Origin: Acidobacteriota bacterium
Lineage (GTDB): Bacteria; Acidobacteriota; Thermoanaerobaculia; UBA5066; Gp7-AA6
DNA: 64,000 nucleotides
NCBI GenBank assembly: GCA_027307335.1
Contig: DAHUXD010000014.1
Coordinates: 1-64,000, forward strand
Direction of reading: 5' to 3'
In this document: one piece after another, positions 24,786 through 32,152 of the stretch
Position numbering within the stretch: the first letter of the stretch is position 1
How the letters are laid out: each line of letters opens with the position of its first letter
Position numbers and translations under genes: made by a program
Notes under the pieces: model-generated
The model's database searches: none
Seen by the model: only the letters and a program-made list of their open reading frames with translations
Told to the model about the DNA's origin: nothing

Positions 24786-25052
24786 ATGATTCAGTCGATT
24801 CCTGAGGGTGTGGACAGCAAGTTCCGTATGGTCCTCCTGATCGCCCGGAGGGCCGAGCAGCTCATGCGCGGGGCGCGGCCGAAGCTCGAGACCGATCGGC
24901 CCCTGAAGCCGACGCGCCTCGCGGCCGCCGAGTTCGCGCAGGATCAGATCCGGTGGGGCTACGGCGCCGAGGGCGGCGTGCTCGAGACGCCGGGCGAGGA
25001 GACCGAGCCCGAGACGGAAGAGCTCGTCGGCGAAGAGACGCCCTCGCGCTGA
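24786..25052 (+). CDS. rpoZ: RNA polymerase omega subunit
   Basis: 88 residues. SKFRMVLLIARRAEQLMRGA and the following RPLKPTRLAAAEF match omega, here with a longer acidic C-terminal tail. Omega helps assemble beta-prime and can bind (p)ppGpp in some bacteria. Shine-Dalgarno GGAG lies 7 nt before the ATG. It sits between gmk and coaBC. Confidence 0.92.
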   Translation: MIQSIPEGVDSKFRMVLLIARRAEQLMRGARPKLETDRPLKPTRLAAAEFAQDQIRWGYGAEGGVLETPGEETEPETEELVGEETPSR

Positions 25053-25072
25053 TCGCGCGCGACTCTCCTCCC

Positions 25073-26302
25073 ATGGACAGGCCGCCCCGGGTGCTCTTCG
25101 GCGTGTCCGGGGGCATCGCCGCCTACAAGGCCGTCGAGGCGGTCCGCGAGCTCGTCCGTCGAGGCGCGGAGGTGCGCGTCGCGATGACTCGTGGCGCGCG
25201 CGAGTTCGTGGCGCCGCTGACCTTCGCCGCGCTCTCGAGGAACGAGGTCTTCACGGAGGTCTGGGGCTCGGGCAACTCGCCCGCCGTCGATCACGTCGAG
25301 GCCGCTCGGTGGGCGGACCTCTTCGTCGTCGCGCCCGCGAGCGCCCACACGCTCGGCAAGCTCGCGCTCGGCCTCGGCGATGACTTCGTGTCGACCGCGT
25401 TCCTCGCCTACCGCGGCCCCGTCCTGCTCGCCCCCGCGATGGAGACCGCGATGTGGGAGCAGCCGGCCGTCGCGGAGAACATCGCCCGCCTGCGCGCCCG
25501 CGGCGCCCGCACCATCGGCCCGGAGTCGGGACCGCTCGCGTCGGGCCGCGAGGGGACCGGGAGGATGGCCGAGCCCGCCGCGATCGCCGAGGCGGCCTGG
25601 AGCCTCGCGACCGGCCGGCGCGCGGATCTCTCGGGTTTGCGCCTGCTCGTGACCGCGGGCCCGACGCGGGAGCCTCTCGATCCGGTCCGCTTCGTCTCGA
25701 ACCGTTCGAGCGGGCGGATGGGATTCGCGCTCGCCGAGGCCGCCCGAGATCGCGGCGCGCGCGTCGTTCTCGCCGCCGGACCGACCGGCCTCCGCCCTCC
25801 CGAGGGCGTGTCGGTCCTCCCCTTCGACACCGCGGACGATCTCCACGCGATCCTCGTCCGTGAGTTCCCCGAGTGCGACGGGATCGCGATGGCCGCCGCC
25901 GTCAGCGACTTCATCCCCGATTCGAGCCCGACCCGCCTCCATCGCGCCGAGGGAGCGCGCACCGTGCGCCTCCAGCCCGGCCGCGACCTGCTCGCGAGCC
26001 TGGCGCCGCTCCGCCGCCGCCAGACGGTCGTCGCCTTCGCCGCCGAGACCGGCGACCTCGAGAGTGCGGGCCGCCGCAAGATGGAGGCGAAGGGGGCCGA
26101 CCTGATCGTCGTCAACGACGTCGGCCGCACCGACATCGGCTTCGACGCCGAGAACAACGAGGTCCTCATCCTGCGCCGCGACGGCGGGGCCGCCACGGTC
26201 TCGCGCCGCTCGAAGCGCGAAATCGCCGATCACATCTGGGACGCCTTCCTCGCCGTGCGCACGGCGGCCGGCGCGCCGGCCGGCTCGCGCTCCGCGGGCT
26301 GA
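25073..26302 (+). CDS. coaBC: Bifunctional phosphopantothenoylcysteine decarboxylase/synthase
   Basis: 409 residues, two steps of coenzyme A synthesis. CoaC part: LFGVSGGIAAYKAVEAVREL (FMN-binding flavoprotein), then the LAPAMETAMWEQPAV active-site region; this branch has Glu-Thr where many family members have Asn-x-x-Met. CoaB part: LLVTAGPTREPLDPVRFVSNRSSGRMG, AAAVSDF and VNDVGRTDIGFDAENNEV. Length is typical. A clear intrinsic terminator follows. Confidence 0.93.
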   Translation: MDRPPRVLFGVSGGIAAYKAVEAVRELVRRGAEVRVAMTRGAREFVAPLTFAALSRNEVFTEVWGSGNSPAVDHVEAARWADLFVVAPASAHTLGKLALGLGDDFVSTAFLAYRGPVLLAPAMETAMWEQPAVAENIARLRARGARTIGPESGPLASGREGTGRMAEPAAIAEAAWSLATGRRADLSGLRLLVTAGPTREPLDPVRFVSNRSSGRMGFALAEAARDRGARVVLAAGPTGLRPPEGVSVLPFDTADDLHAILVREFPECDGIAMAAAVSDFIPDSSPTRLHRAEGARTVRLQPGRDLLASLAPLRRRQTVVAFAAETGDLESAGRRKMEAKGADLIVVNDVGRTDIGFDAENNEVLILRRDGGAATVSRRSKREIADHIWDAFLAVRTAAGAPAGSRSAG

Positions 26303-26308
26303 CGGGCC

Positions 26309-26345
26309 GCCCGCCGACGCGGCGTTGCGCGCGGCGGGCATTTTT
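26309..26345 (+). terminator. Intrinsic terminator after coaBC
   Basis: GCCCGCCG (26309-26316) and CGGCGGGC (26332-26339) form a perfect 8-bp stem followed by ATTTTT. It closes the lpxB-to-coaBC run. Confidence 0.75.
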
Positions 26346-26380
26346 CGGCGTCGGGCTCTCGGTCCCCTCGACCCCGTCGC

Positions 26381-26403
26381 CGACGCGGCGTTCCGCGCCG
26401 CGG
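26381..26403. repeat. Hairpin repeat B core, copy 1
   Basis: CGACGCGGCGTTCCGCGCCGCG with arms CGCGGCG (26384-26390) and CGCCGCG (26396-26402). The same core recurs at about 31126-31149 and 63024-63047. It immediately precedes the -10 box of the next gene. Confidence 0.6.
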
Positions 26404-26406
26404 CGG

Positions 26407-26412
26407 TAGACT
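26407..26412 (+). promoter_or_regulatory. Candidate -10 box (TAGACT) for the UDG gene
   Basis: TAGACT is followed by only six bases before the GTG start, so transcription should begin at or next to the start codon (leaderless). No convincing -35 is seen. Confidence 0.45.
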
Positions 26413-26418
26413 CCCGCC

Positions 26419-27087
26419 GTGCCCGGCGATTCTCCGCGCGATCAGCTCGAGTTCTTCCGCGACATCGGCGTGCGCGATGTCTTTCTCTCGCGCCCGACCG
26501 GCGCGAAGCGCGCTCCGGCCCTCGTGCCCGGCTCGATGCCGGACCTGCCGAGCCTGGCGCAGTTTCTCGACGGCTGTCAGCGCTGCAAGCTCGGGAAGTC
26601 GCGCACGAACCTCGTCTTCGGGCAGGGGAATCCGCACGCGGAGCTCATGTTCGTGGGCGAGGCCCCCGGCCGGGACGAGGACGAGCAGGGCCTCGCGTTC
26701 GTGGGCCGCGCCGGGCAGCTCCTGACGAAGATCATCGAGGCCATCGGAAGGAAGCGCGAGGACGTCTTCATCGCGAACGTCCTGAAGTGCCGGCCGCCGA
26801 ACAACCGCAACCCGGAGCCGGACGAGGTCGCGTCCTGCCGCCCGTTCCTCGACGAGCAGGTCCGCCTCATCGCGCCGAAAGTGATCGTCACGCTCGGCAC
26901 CTTCGCGGCGCAGGCGCTCCTCGAGACCGACGAGTCGATCGGCCGTCTCCGCGGCCGCTGGCAGACCGCGAAGGGCGTGCGGGTGATGCCGACGTTTCAC
27001 CCCGCGTTCCTCCTGCGCTCGCCCGAGCGCAAGAAGGACGTGTGGGAGGACATGAAGCTGGTCCGGGATTTCCTGGCCAAGAAATAG
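26419..27087 (+). CDS. Type 4 uracil-DNA glycosylase (Fe-S)
   Basis: 222 residues, GTG start. Excises uracil from [28 protein letters not shown] holds the GEAPG active-site motif; the C-terminal motif is [12 protein letters not shown]. Cluster-binding cysteines are [14 protein letters not shown] and SCRPF (four Cys, spacing typical of the 4Fe-4S type 4/5 families). Stand-alone gene with its own -10 box, ending opposite the convergent PuuD-like gene. Confidence 0.92.
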   Translation: MPGDSPRDQLEFFRDIGVRDVFLSRPTGAKRAPALVPGSMPDLPSLAQFLDGCQRCKLGKSRTNLVFGQGNPHAELMFVGEAPGRDEDEQGLAFVGRAGQLLTKIIEAIGRKREDVFIANVLKCRPPNNRNPEPDEVASCRPFLDEQVRLIAPKVIVTLGTFAAQALLETDESIGRLRGRWQTAKGVRVMPTFHPAFLLRSPERKKDVWEDMKLVRDFLAKK

Positions 27088-27089
27088 GA

Positions 27090-27114
27090 GAGGGGGGCGT
27101 AACCAGCCCCCCTC
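27090..27114. terminator. Perfect inverted repeat after the UDG gene
   Basis: GAGGGGGGC (27090-27098), 7-nt loop, GCCCCCCTC (27106-27114). It lies in the convergent intergenic space immediately after the stop. There is no T-run, so it may be a barrier hairpin rather than a classical terminator. Confidence 0.45.
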
Positions 27115-27145
27115 ACCCCCACCCCCTCTCCCGAAGGGAGAGGGG
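27107..27145. repeat. Hairpin repeat A, copy 2
   Basis: CCCCCTCACCCCCAC followed by CCCCTCTCCC (27123-27132), loop GAA, GGGAGAGGGG (27136-27145). Nearly identical to 8601-8640; only the loop and a few linker bases differ. The remaining space to 27200 shows one small GGCCCTTCGGGCC hairpin. Confidence 0.75.
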
Positions 27146-27200
27146 CGGCGTCTTTTCAGCGGCCCTTCGGGCCGGCCTGTCTTCGACCGCGAGGAAAGAT

Positions 27201-27929
27201 CTAGATCTTGGTGGAAAAGATCGGAAAGTGGCTCGCCGCGCCCATGAAGAAGAGCATGGGGACGGACAGCCACGAGTTCGTGCGCGAGGCGAGGAACGCG
27301 CGGCGCGCCCACTTCGGCTGGTCCGCCGGCGCCGGCGTGCCCGACTGTGCGGCGATCGTGGCGGCGATGATCTTCTTCTGGAGCGGCCAGATGATCATCC
27401 AGACGTTCAGGAGCATGATCGTGCCGAGCCCGCCGCCGACCATGATCGCCGACGCGCGGTTGCTCGCGCCCCACTGGTGAGCGACCGACGCCATGGTCCA
27501 GGCCGCGACGATCACGATGATCGCGACGGCGAGGGTGACCATCCATCCGTTCTTGAGGAAGCCGCCGGCCACGGATCCGCGGAAGACGAAAGCGATGACG
27601 GTGAAGGCCACGCTCCAGACGATCAGGAACAGCAGCAGCGCCGTTCCCGCGTTCGAGGGGATCTCCTTTCCCGCGCTCGTGAAGTACCCGAGATAAATGA
27701 ATCCTGAAAACCACGTCACGATCGCGCCCCACCGGAACCACCACAGCGCGCGCCTCAGGAGCGGTGGATTCGCCTTGCTCTTCGTCGCGGCGTCGATCTC
27801 CTTCTGAAACTGCACGTTCACGAGGTTGAAGAAATAGAGCAGCCCGATCCACGTGATGCCGCCGAGGAAGTGGATCCAACGCAACAGGAATTGAAAGTTG
27901 GTCGGGAAGTCCTGAGGCCAACTGAACAT
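27201..27929 (-). CDS. PuuD-like (urate hydroxylase N-domain) membrane protein
   Basis: 242 residues with a perfect Shine-Dalgarno (GGAGGAGGG) before the ATG. LLRWIHFLGGITWIGLLYFF carries conserved His and Trp of the urate-oxidase-N/PuuD membrane family, and four further hydrophobic segments follow, one with SVAHQWG. The heme c (CxxCH) domain of full-length PuuD is absent. It could be a heme-binding membrane oxidase component. Function beyond the family name is unsupported. Transcribed alone, divergent from the lipoprotein gene. Confidence 0.7.
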   Translation of the reverse strand: MFSWPQDFPTNFQFLLRWIHFLGGITWIGLLYFFNLVNVQFQKEIDAATKSKANPPLLRRALWWFRWGAIVTWFSGFIYLGYFTSAGKEIPSNAGTALLLFLIVWSVAFTVIAFVFRGSVAGGFLKNGWMVTLAVAIIVIVAAWTMASVAHQWGASNRASAIMVGGGLGTIMLLNVWMIIWPLQKKIIAATIAAQSGTPAPADQPKWARRAFLASRTNSWLSVPMLFFMGAASHFPIFSTKI

Positions 27930-27988
27930 CTCACCCTCCTCCGAAGTGGGAAGCCGCGACATCTTCTCACACGCGTTCCGCGCTGCCG

Positions 27989-27994
27989 TAGAAT
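27989..27994 (+). promoter_or_regulatory. Candidate -10 box (TAGAAT) for the lipoprotein gene
   Basis: TAGAAT lies 10 nt before ATG 28005, so the leader would be only a few bases. A weak GAGGG lies in between. Confidence 0.45.
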
Positions 27995-28004
27995 CGAGGG
28001 TCCC

Positions 28005-28655
28005 ATGCCGACCAGCGAATCTCCCGCCGCCGGGCGGCCCACTCCGTTCGTCGCCGCCGCGCTCGCGCTCCTGGCCGGCCTCGGGGCGGGCTGCGCGCGC
28101 CGGAGCGAGGCCCGCGCGGCGGCGCCGCCGACGGCCGTTCCCGATTCGGCGACGAAGGCCGCGCCCGCCCGCGCGGGCGACGCCGGCTACGACCTCCGTC
28201 CCGCCGAGCAGACCGCCGTCGACCGATTCCTCCGGGAGCACCCGGATCTCCGCGTCGCGAGAGACGGCGATCACCGCGCATCCGACGACGGCGGCGTCGC
28301 GGGCCTCTACGGCGTCTACCATCCCTACTTCGTCCGCGGCGACGACAACGACGACGGGATCCTCGACTTCGTTCTGGCGTTCGTGCGGCGCGACTCCGAT
28401 CGCGACACGCCGTGGTTCTCCGTCGTCGTCTTCGCCGGCAAACCGGACGGGACGTTCGCGCCGGGGGCCTTCCTCGAGCGCGACATCTCGCTCGCCGACG
28501 GCGACCTCGACGTCGATCGGGACGCGATCGTCGTGACCCCCGACGTGGCCGAGGACGCGGCGCGCCGCTACCGCTGGGACGCCGGGAAGCAGCGCCACGT
28601 GTTCGTGCGCGACGAGGACGAGGACTCCGCATCGCCGCCGGCATCGCAGATCTGA
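28005..28655 (+). CDS. Putative exported or lipoprotein of unknown function
   Basis: 216 residues. A hydrophobic signal (about 14-30, PFVAAALALLAGLGAGC) ends in a Cys that could be lipidated, although the -3 residue is Gly rather than Leu. An Ala/Pro linker follows, then a globular part with RGDDNDDGILDFVLAF, a calcium-loop-like Asp run, and DGDLDVDRDAIVVTPDVAED. No family recognised. The stop overlaps the CTG start of priA. Confidence 0.6.
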   Translation: MPTSESPAAGRPTPFVAAALALLAGLGAGCARRSEARAAAPPTAVPDSATKAAPARAGDAGYDLRPAEQTAVDRFLREHPDLRVARDGDHRASDDGGVAGLYGVYHPYFVRGDDNDDGILDFVLAFVRRDSDRDTPWFSVVVFAGKPDGTFAPGAFLERDISLADGDLDVDRDAIVVTPDVAEDAARRYRWDAGKQRHVFVRDEDEDSASPPASQI

Positions 28656-31063
28656 GCCCGGCGCCCCCCGCCGTCGCCGTCGCGCTGCCGCTGCCCCTGC
28701 GGCGCACGTTCACCTACTCGGTGCCCGCGGCCGTTGCCGTTCCCGAGCGCGGCACGCGCGTGCGGGTCCCGTTCGGGGAGCGCGTGCTCACCGGGGTGGT
28801 CGTGGGCGCCCCCGACGGCGCCGGGGTCGCCGGCCCGCTGCGCGACATCCTCGAAGTGCTCGACGACGAGCCCGTCTGTCCGCCCGAGCTCCTCGCGACG
28901 GCCGAGCGCGTCGCCGACCGGTTCTTCGCCTCGACGGGAGAGGTCCTAAAGAGCGCGCTGCCGGCGCGCCTGCCGGCGAAGGGCGCCGTTCGCTATCGCA
29001 TCACCGACCGCGGCGCGCTCGCCGCGGCGTCCGCCGCTCCGGAAGAACGGGCGATCCTCGACCGGCTCGCCCGCGGCGAGGCCCTGCGGGTGCTCGACCT
29101 GCCCTCCGGCGGCGGCGCGCGCCGGCAGGTCCTCCGGGCCCTCGAGGAGCGGGGGTGGGTGCGGACCGCCGGATCGGCGCGGCGTTCGGTGCGCCGCCGG
29201 GACCTCGCCTACGAGGCCGCGCCGCGACGCGGCGAGCCGGCCGACCGGGCGCTCGGCCGGAGCCCCCGGGGACGCGCCGCGCTCGCCTGGCTCTCGGCGC
29301 TCGGGCGTCCGGCGTCCGCCGAGGAGATCCGCGCCGCGACCGGCGCGGGGAAGACGGTGCTCGACGGCCTCGTCTCGAGGGAACTCGTCCGCGCGTTCGA
29401 GCTCGAGCGGCCTTCCGGCGGGGTCGCCGCGGCCCCGGCGGCGTCCCGTTTCGCGTCCACGCCCGCCCAGGGGGCCGCGATCGCGCCCATCGTCGCCGCG
29501 GTCCGCGAGCGCCGCTACTTCCCGGCGCTGCTCGAGGGCGTGACCGGCAGCGGCAAGACCGAGGTCTACCTCCAGGCGATCCGCGCCGCCCTCGACGCCG
29601 GACGCGGCGCGATCTGGCTGGTGCCGGAGATCGCGTTGACGCCCGTGTTCGCGCGGGAGCTCGCCCGGCAGTTTCCGCGCGACGCCGCCGTGCTCCACTC
29701 CGCGCTGTCGGAGCGCGAGCGCGCCGAGGCGTGGGACCGCGTGCGGGCGGGGGTCGCCCGCGCGGTGATCGGGCCGCGGTCGGCCGTCTTCGCGCCGGTC
29801 CGCGACCCGGGACTCTTCGTCATCGACGAGGAACACGACGCGTCGTACAAGCAGCGCGAGTCGCCCCGCTACGACGCGCGAGAGGCCGCGGCGCTCCGGT
29901 CGCGAGCCTGCGACGCCGCCCTCGTGTTCGGCTCGGCCACGCCCTCGGTCGAGGCGCTGAATGCCGCGCACCACGGCCGGCTCGCGCACCTGCGGCTGCC
30001 CGAGCGGATCGCCGCGCGCGCGCTGCCCTCCGTCACGCTGGTGGACCTCCGGCGGGAGACGGCCCGTCCGGAGGAGAAGGGCGTGCCGCTCTTCTCGGGG
30101 GCGCTCGTGGTGCGCCTGCGGGAGGTCTTCGCGCGCGGCGAGCAGGCGATTCTCCTGCAGCCGCGGCGGGGTTACGCGCCCTTCCTTCTCTGCCGCGACT
30201 GCGGGCACGACTTTCGCTGCCGGCAGTGCAGCGTCGCGCGCACGGTGCACGACCGCGGCCGCACTCTCCTCTGCCACTACTGCGGCGAGCGCATGACGAG
30301 ACCGGTGGGGTGTCCCGACTGCGGCGGGGGAGTGCTCGAGGCGATCGGCGCGGGAACCGAGCGTGTCGCCGACCGGTTCGCGGAGGCGTTCCCGGGGGTG
30401 CCGCACGCGATTCTCGACCGCGACGCCGCGCGGCGCCCGGGCGGCGTCGCGGGCGTCGTCGACGCGATGCAGCGCGGGGAGGTCGCGTGCCTCATCGGCA
30501 CGCAGATGGTCGCGAAGGGCCACGACTTCCCGGGCGTCACCGCCGTGGGCGTCCTCTCGGCCGACTCGCTCCTCCACTTCCCGGACTTCCGGGCGGCGGA
30601 AAAGACCTTTCAGCTGCTCGCCCAGGTCGCGGGCCGCGCCGGCCGCGGCGACAGCCCCGGCACGGTTCACGTGCAGACGTTCCATCCCTCGCACCCGGCG
30701 ATCCGCCGCGCGGCCGAGCACGACGTCGAGGGATTCGCGGCCGCGGAGCTGGAGTTCCGGCGCACGTTCTTCTATCCGCCGTTCTCGGAGCTGGCCGCGA
30801 TCCTCGTCTCCGCGGAGGAACGCGGGAAGGCGGAGGAGGCCGCGGCCGCCCTCGGCCGCGCGCTCGCGGCGGAGAAGGCGGTGCGCCTCTCCGGCCCCGC
30901 GCCGGCGCCCCTCGAGCGGCTGCAGGGGCGGTGGCGCTTCCAGATCCTGCTCCGGGCCCCGGATCGCCGGGCGGTGCTCGCCGCGCTCGAGGCCGCGGTG
31001 CCCGAGCGCGCCCCCGCGGGCGTGCAGATCGCGGTCGACGTCGATCCGCAGGACCTCCTCTGA
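28652..31063 (+). CDS. priA: Primosomal protein N' (helicase PriA), CTG start
   Basis: 803 residues reading from CTG 28652, which forms a CTGA overlap with the upstream stop. Restarts collapsed replication forks. The N-terminal DNA-binding domain begins VAVALPLPLRRTFTYSVP, as in PriA. Walker A is EGVTGSGKTEVY (about residue 300), the DEAH-type box is FVIDEEHDASYKQRE, and eight zinc Cys occur at about 513-560 (CRDCGHDFRCRQC, CHYCGE, CPDCGG). No ATG, GTG or TTG exists between 28412 and the conserved N-terminus. Length is near the family norm. Confidence 0.93.
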   Translation: MSPAPPAVAVALPLPLRRTFTYSVPAAVAVPERGTRVRVPFGERVLTGVVVGAPDGAGVAGPLRDILEVLDDEPVCPPELLATAERVADRFFASTGEVLKSALPARLPAKGAVRYRITDRGALAAASAAPEERAILDRLARGEALRVLDLPSGGGARRQVLRALEERGWVRTAGSARRSVRRRDLAYEAAPRRGEPADRALGRSPRGRAALAWLSALGRPASAEEIRAATGAGKTVLDGLVSRELVRAFELERPSGGVAAAPAASRFASTPAQGAAIAPIVAAVRERRYFPALLEGVTGSGKTEVYLQAIRAALDAGRGAIWLVPEIALTPVFARELARQFPRDAAVLHSALSERERAEAWDRVRAGVARAVIGPRSAVFAPVRDPGLFVIDEEHDASYKQRESPRYDAREAAALRSRACDAALVFGSATPSVEALNAAHHGRLAHLRLPERIAARALPSVTLVDLRRETARPEEKGVPLFSGALVVRLREVFARGEQAILLQPRRGYAPFLLCRDCGHDFRCRQCSVARTVHDRGRTLLCHYCGERMTRPVGCPDCGGGVLEAIGAGTERVADRFAEAFPGVPHAILDRDAARRPGGVAGVVDAMQRGEVACLIGTQMVAKGHDFPGVTAVGVLSADSLLHFPDFRAAEKTFQLLAQVAGRAGRGDSPGTVHVQTFHPSHPAIRRAAEHDVEGFAAAELEFRRTFFYPPFSELAAILVSAEERGKAEEAAAALGRALAAEKAVRLSGPAPAPLERLQGRWRFQILLRAPDRRAVLAALEAAVPERAPAGVQIAVDVDPQDLL

Positions 31064-31087
31064 GGGTTTCAGGTCGCCGCTTCCTGC

Positions 31088-31150
31088 TTTCGAACCCCGG
31101 CCCCCGCTCCGCTCGGCCCCGGGTTCGACGCGGCGCTCCCTCGCCGCGAG
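31088..31150. repeat. Repeat B, copy 2 (two-hairpin element)
   Basis: Begins TTTCGAACCCCGG and ends CGCGGCGCTCCCTCGCCGCG; the second hairpin has arms 31129-31135 and 31142-31148. It aligns with 62987-63049. Together with 14 nt on either side it fills the priA-accA gap. Confidence 0.6.
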
Positions 31151-31157
31151 ACCCCGT

Positions 31158-31163
31158 TACAAT
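31158..31163 (+). promoter_or_regulatory. Candidate -10 box (TACAAT) for accA
   Basis: TACAAT is followed by seven bases and then the GTG start of accA, the spacing expected for a leaderless message. No clear -35. Confidence 0.5.
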
Positions 31164-31170
31164 CGACTCG

Positions 31171-32133
31171 GTGAACGCCGACGACGGCAACTTCGAGGAA
31201 CCGATCCTCCGGCTGCGCCGCCGGATCGAGGAGCTCTCCGCGCTCCCGGACGACGCGGCCCACCGGAAGGAGATCGAGAAGCTCCGCGAGAAGCTCGAGC
31301 GCGTGTCGAAGGAGATCTACGCCGGCCTGACGCCCTGGCAGAAGACGCTCGTCGCGCGGCACCCGGCGCGCCCCTATCCCCTCGACTACGTCGAGGCCCT
31401 CATGAGCGACTTCGTCGAGCTCCACGGCGACCGGAAGTTCGCCGACGACGCGGCGGTCATCGCTGGATTCGCGAGGTTCCGGCAGCGGCCGGTCGCGGTC
31501 GTGGGGCACCAGAAGGGCCGCGACACGAAGGAAAAGATCCGGCGCAACTTCGGCATGCCGCGCCCGGAGGGCTTCCGGAAGGCGCTCCGCGTCATGGAGC
31601 TCGCCGAGAAGTTCGGCCGGCCGATCCTCTCGTTCATCGACACCGCCGGCGCGTACCCGGGCATCGACGCCGAGGAGCGAGGCCAGGCCGAGGCGATCGC
31701 GGTGAACCTCCGCGAGATGGCCCGGTTCCACGTCCCGATCGTCGTCACGGTCACGGGCGAGGGCGGTTCGGGCGGCGCGCTCGCGCTCGGCATCGGCGAC
31801 CGCGTCCTCATGCTCGAGCACTCCACGTACTCCGTGATCTCGCCGGAGGGGTGCGCGTCGATCCTCTGGAAGGACGCCGCGCGCAAGAAGGACGCCGCGG
31901 AGGCGATGCGGCTAACCGCCGCCGACCTGCGCGATCTCGAGGTGATCGACGAGATCGTCCCCGAGCCGCCCGGAGGCGCCCACGCGGACCCGGCCGGCGC
32001 GGCGGCCGCCGTGGGAGAAGCGGTGGAGCGCCACCTCTCCGAGGTGGCCGACCTGACGCCGGAGGAGCGGCGCGAGCGGCGCTACCGCCGGTTCCGCGCC
32101 CTGGGACGGTTCGAGACCGCGGGACCCGCTTGA
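31171..32133 (+). CDS. accA: Acetyl-CoA carboxylase carboxyltransferase, alpha subunit
   Basis: 320 residues, GTG start. Transfers carboxyl from biotin to acetyl-CoA, the first step of fatty acid synthesis, with AccD (not in the window). N-terminal coiled coil (RRRIEELSALPDD), then FVELHGDRKFADD, HQKGRDTKEKIRRNFGMP, the oxyanion-hole GEGGSGGALALGIGDRV and SPEGCASILWKD. All standard blocks are present. Confidence 0.95.
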   Translation: MNADDGNFEEPILRLRRRIEELSALPDDAAHRKEIEKLREKLERVSKEIYAGLTPWQKTLVARHPARPYPLDYVEALMSDFVELHGDRKFADDAAVIAGFARFRQRPVAVVGHQKGRDTKEKIRRNFGMPRPEGFRKALRVMELAEKFGRPILSFIDTAGAYPGIDAEERGQAEAIAVNLREMARFHVPIVVTVTGEGGSGGALALGIGDRVLMLEHSTYSVISPEGCASILWKDAARKKDAAEAMRLTAADLRDLEVIDEIVPEPPGGAHADPAGAAAAVGEAVERHLSEVADLTPEERRERRYRRFRALGRFETAGPA

Positions 32134-32152
32134 ACTCGCCCGCGGCGGGTCC

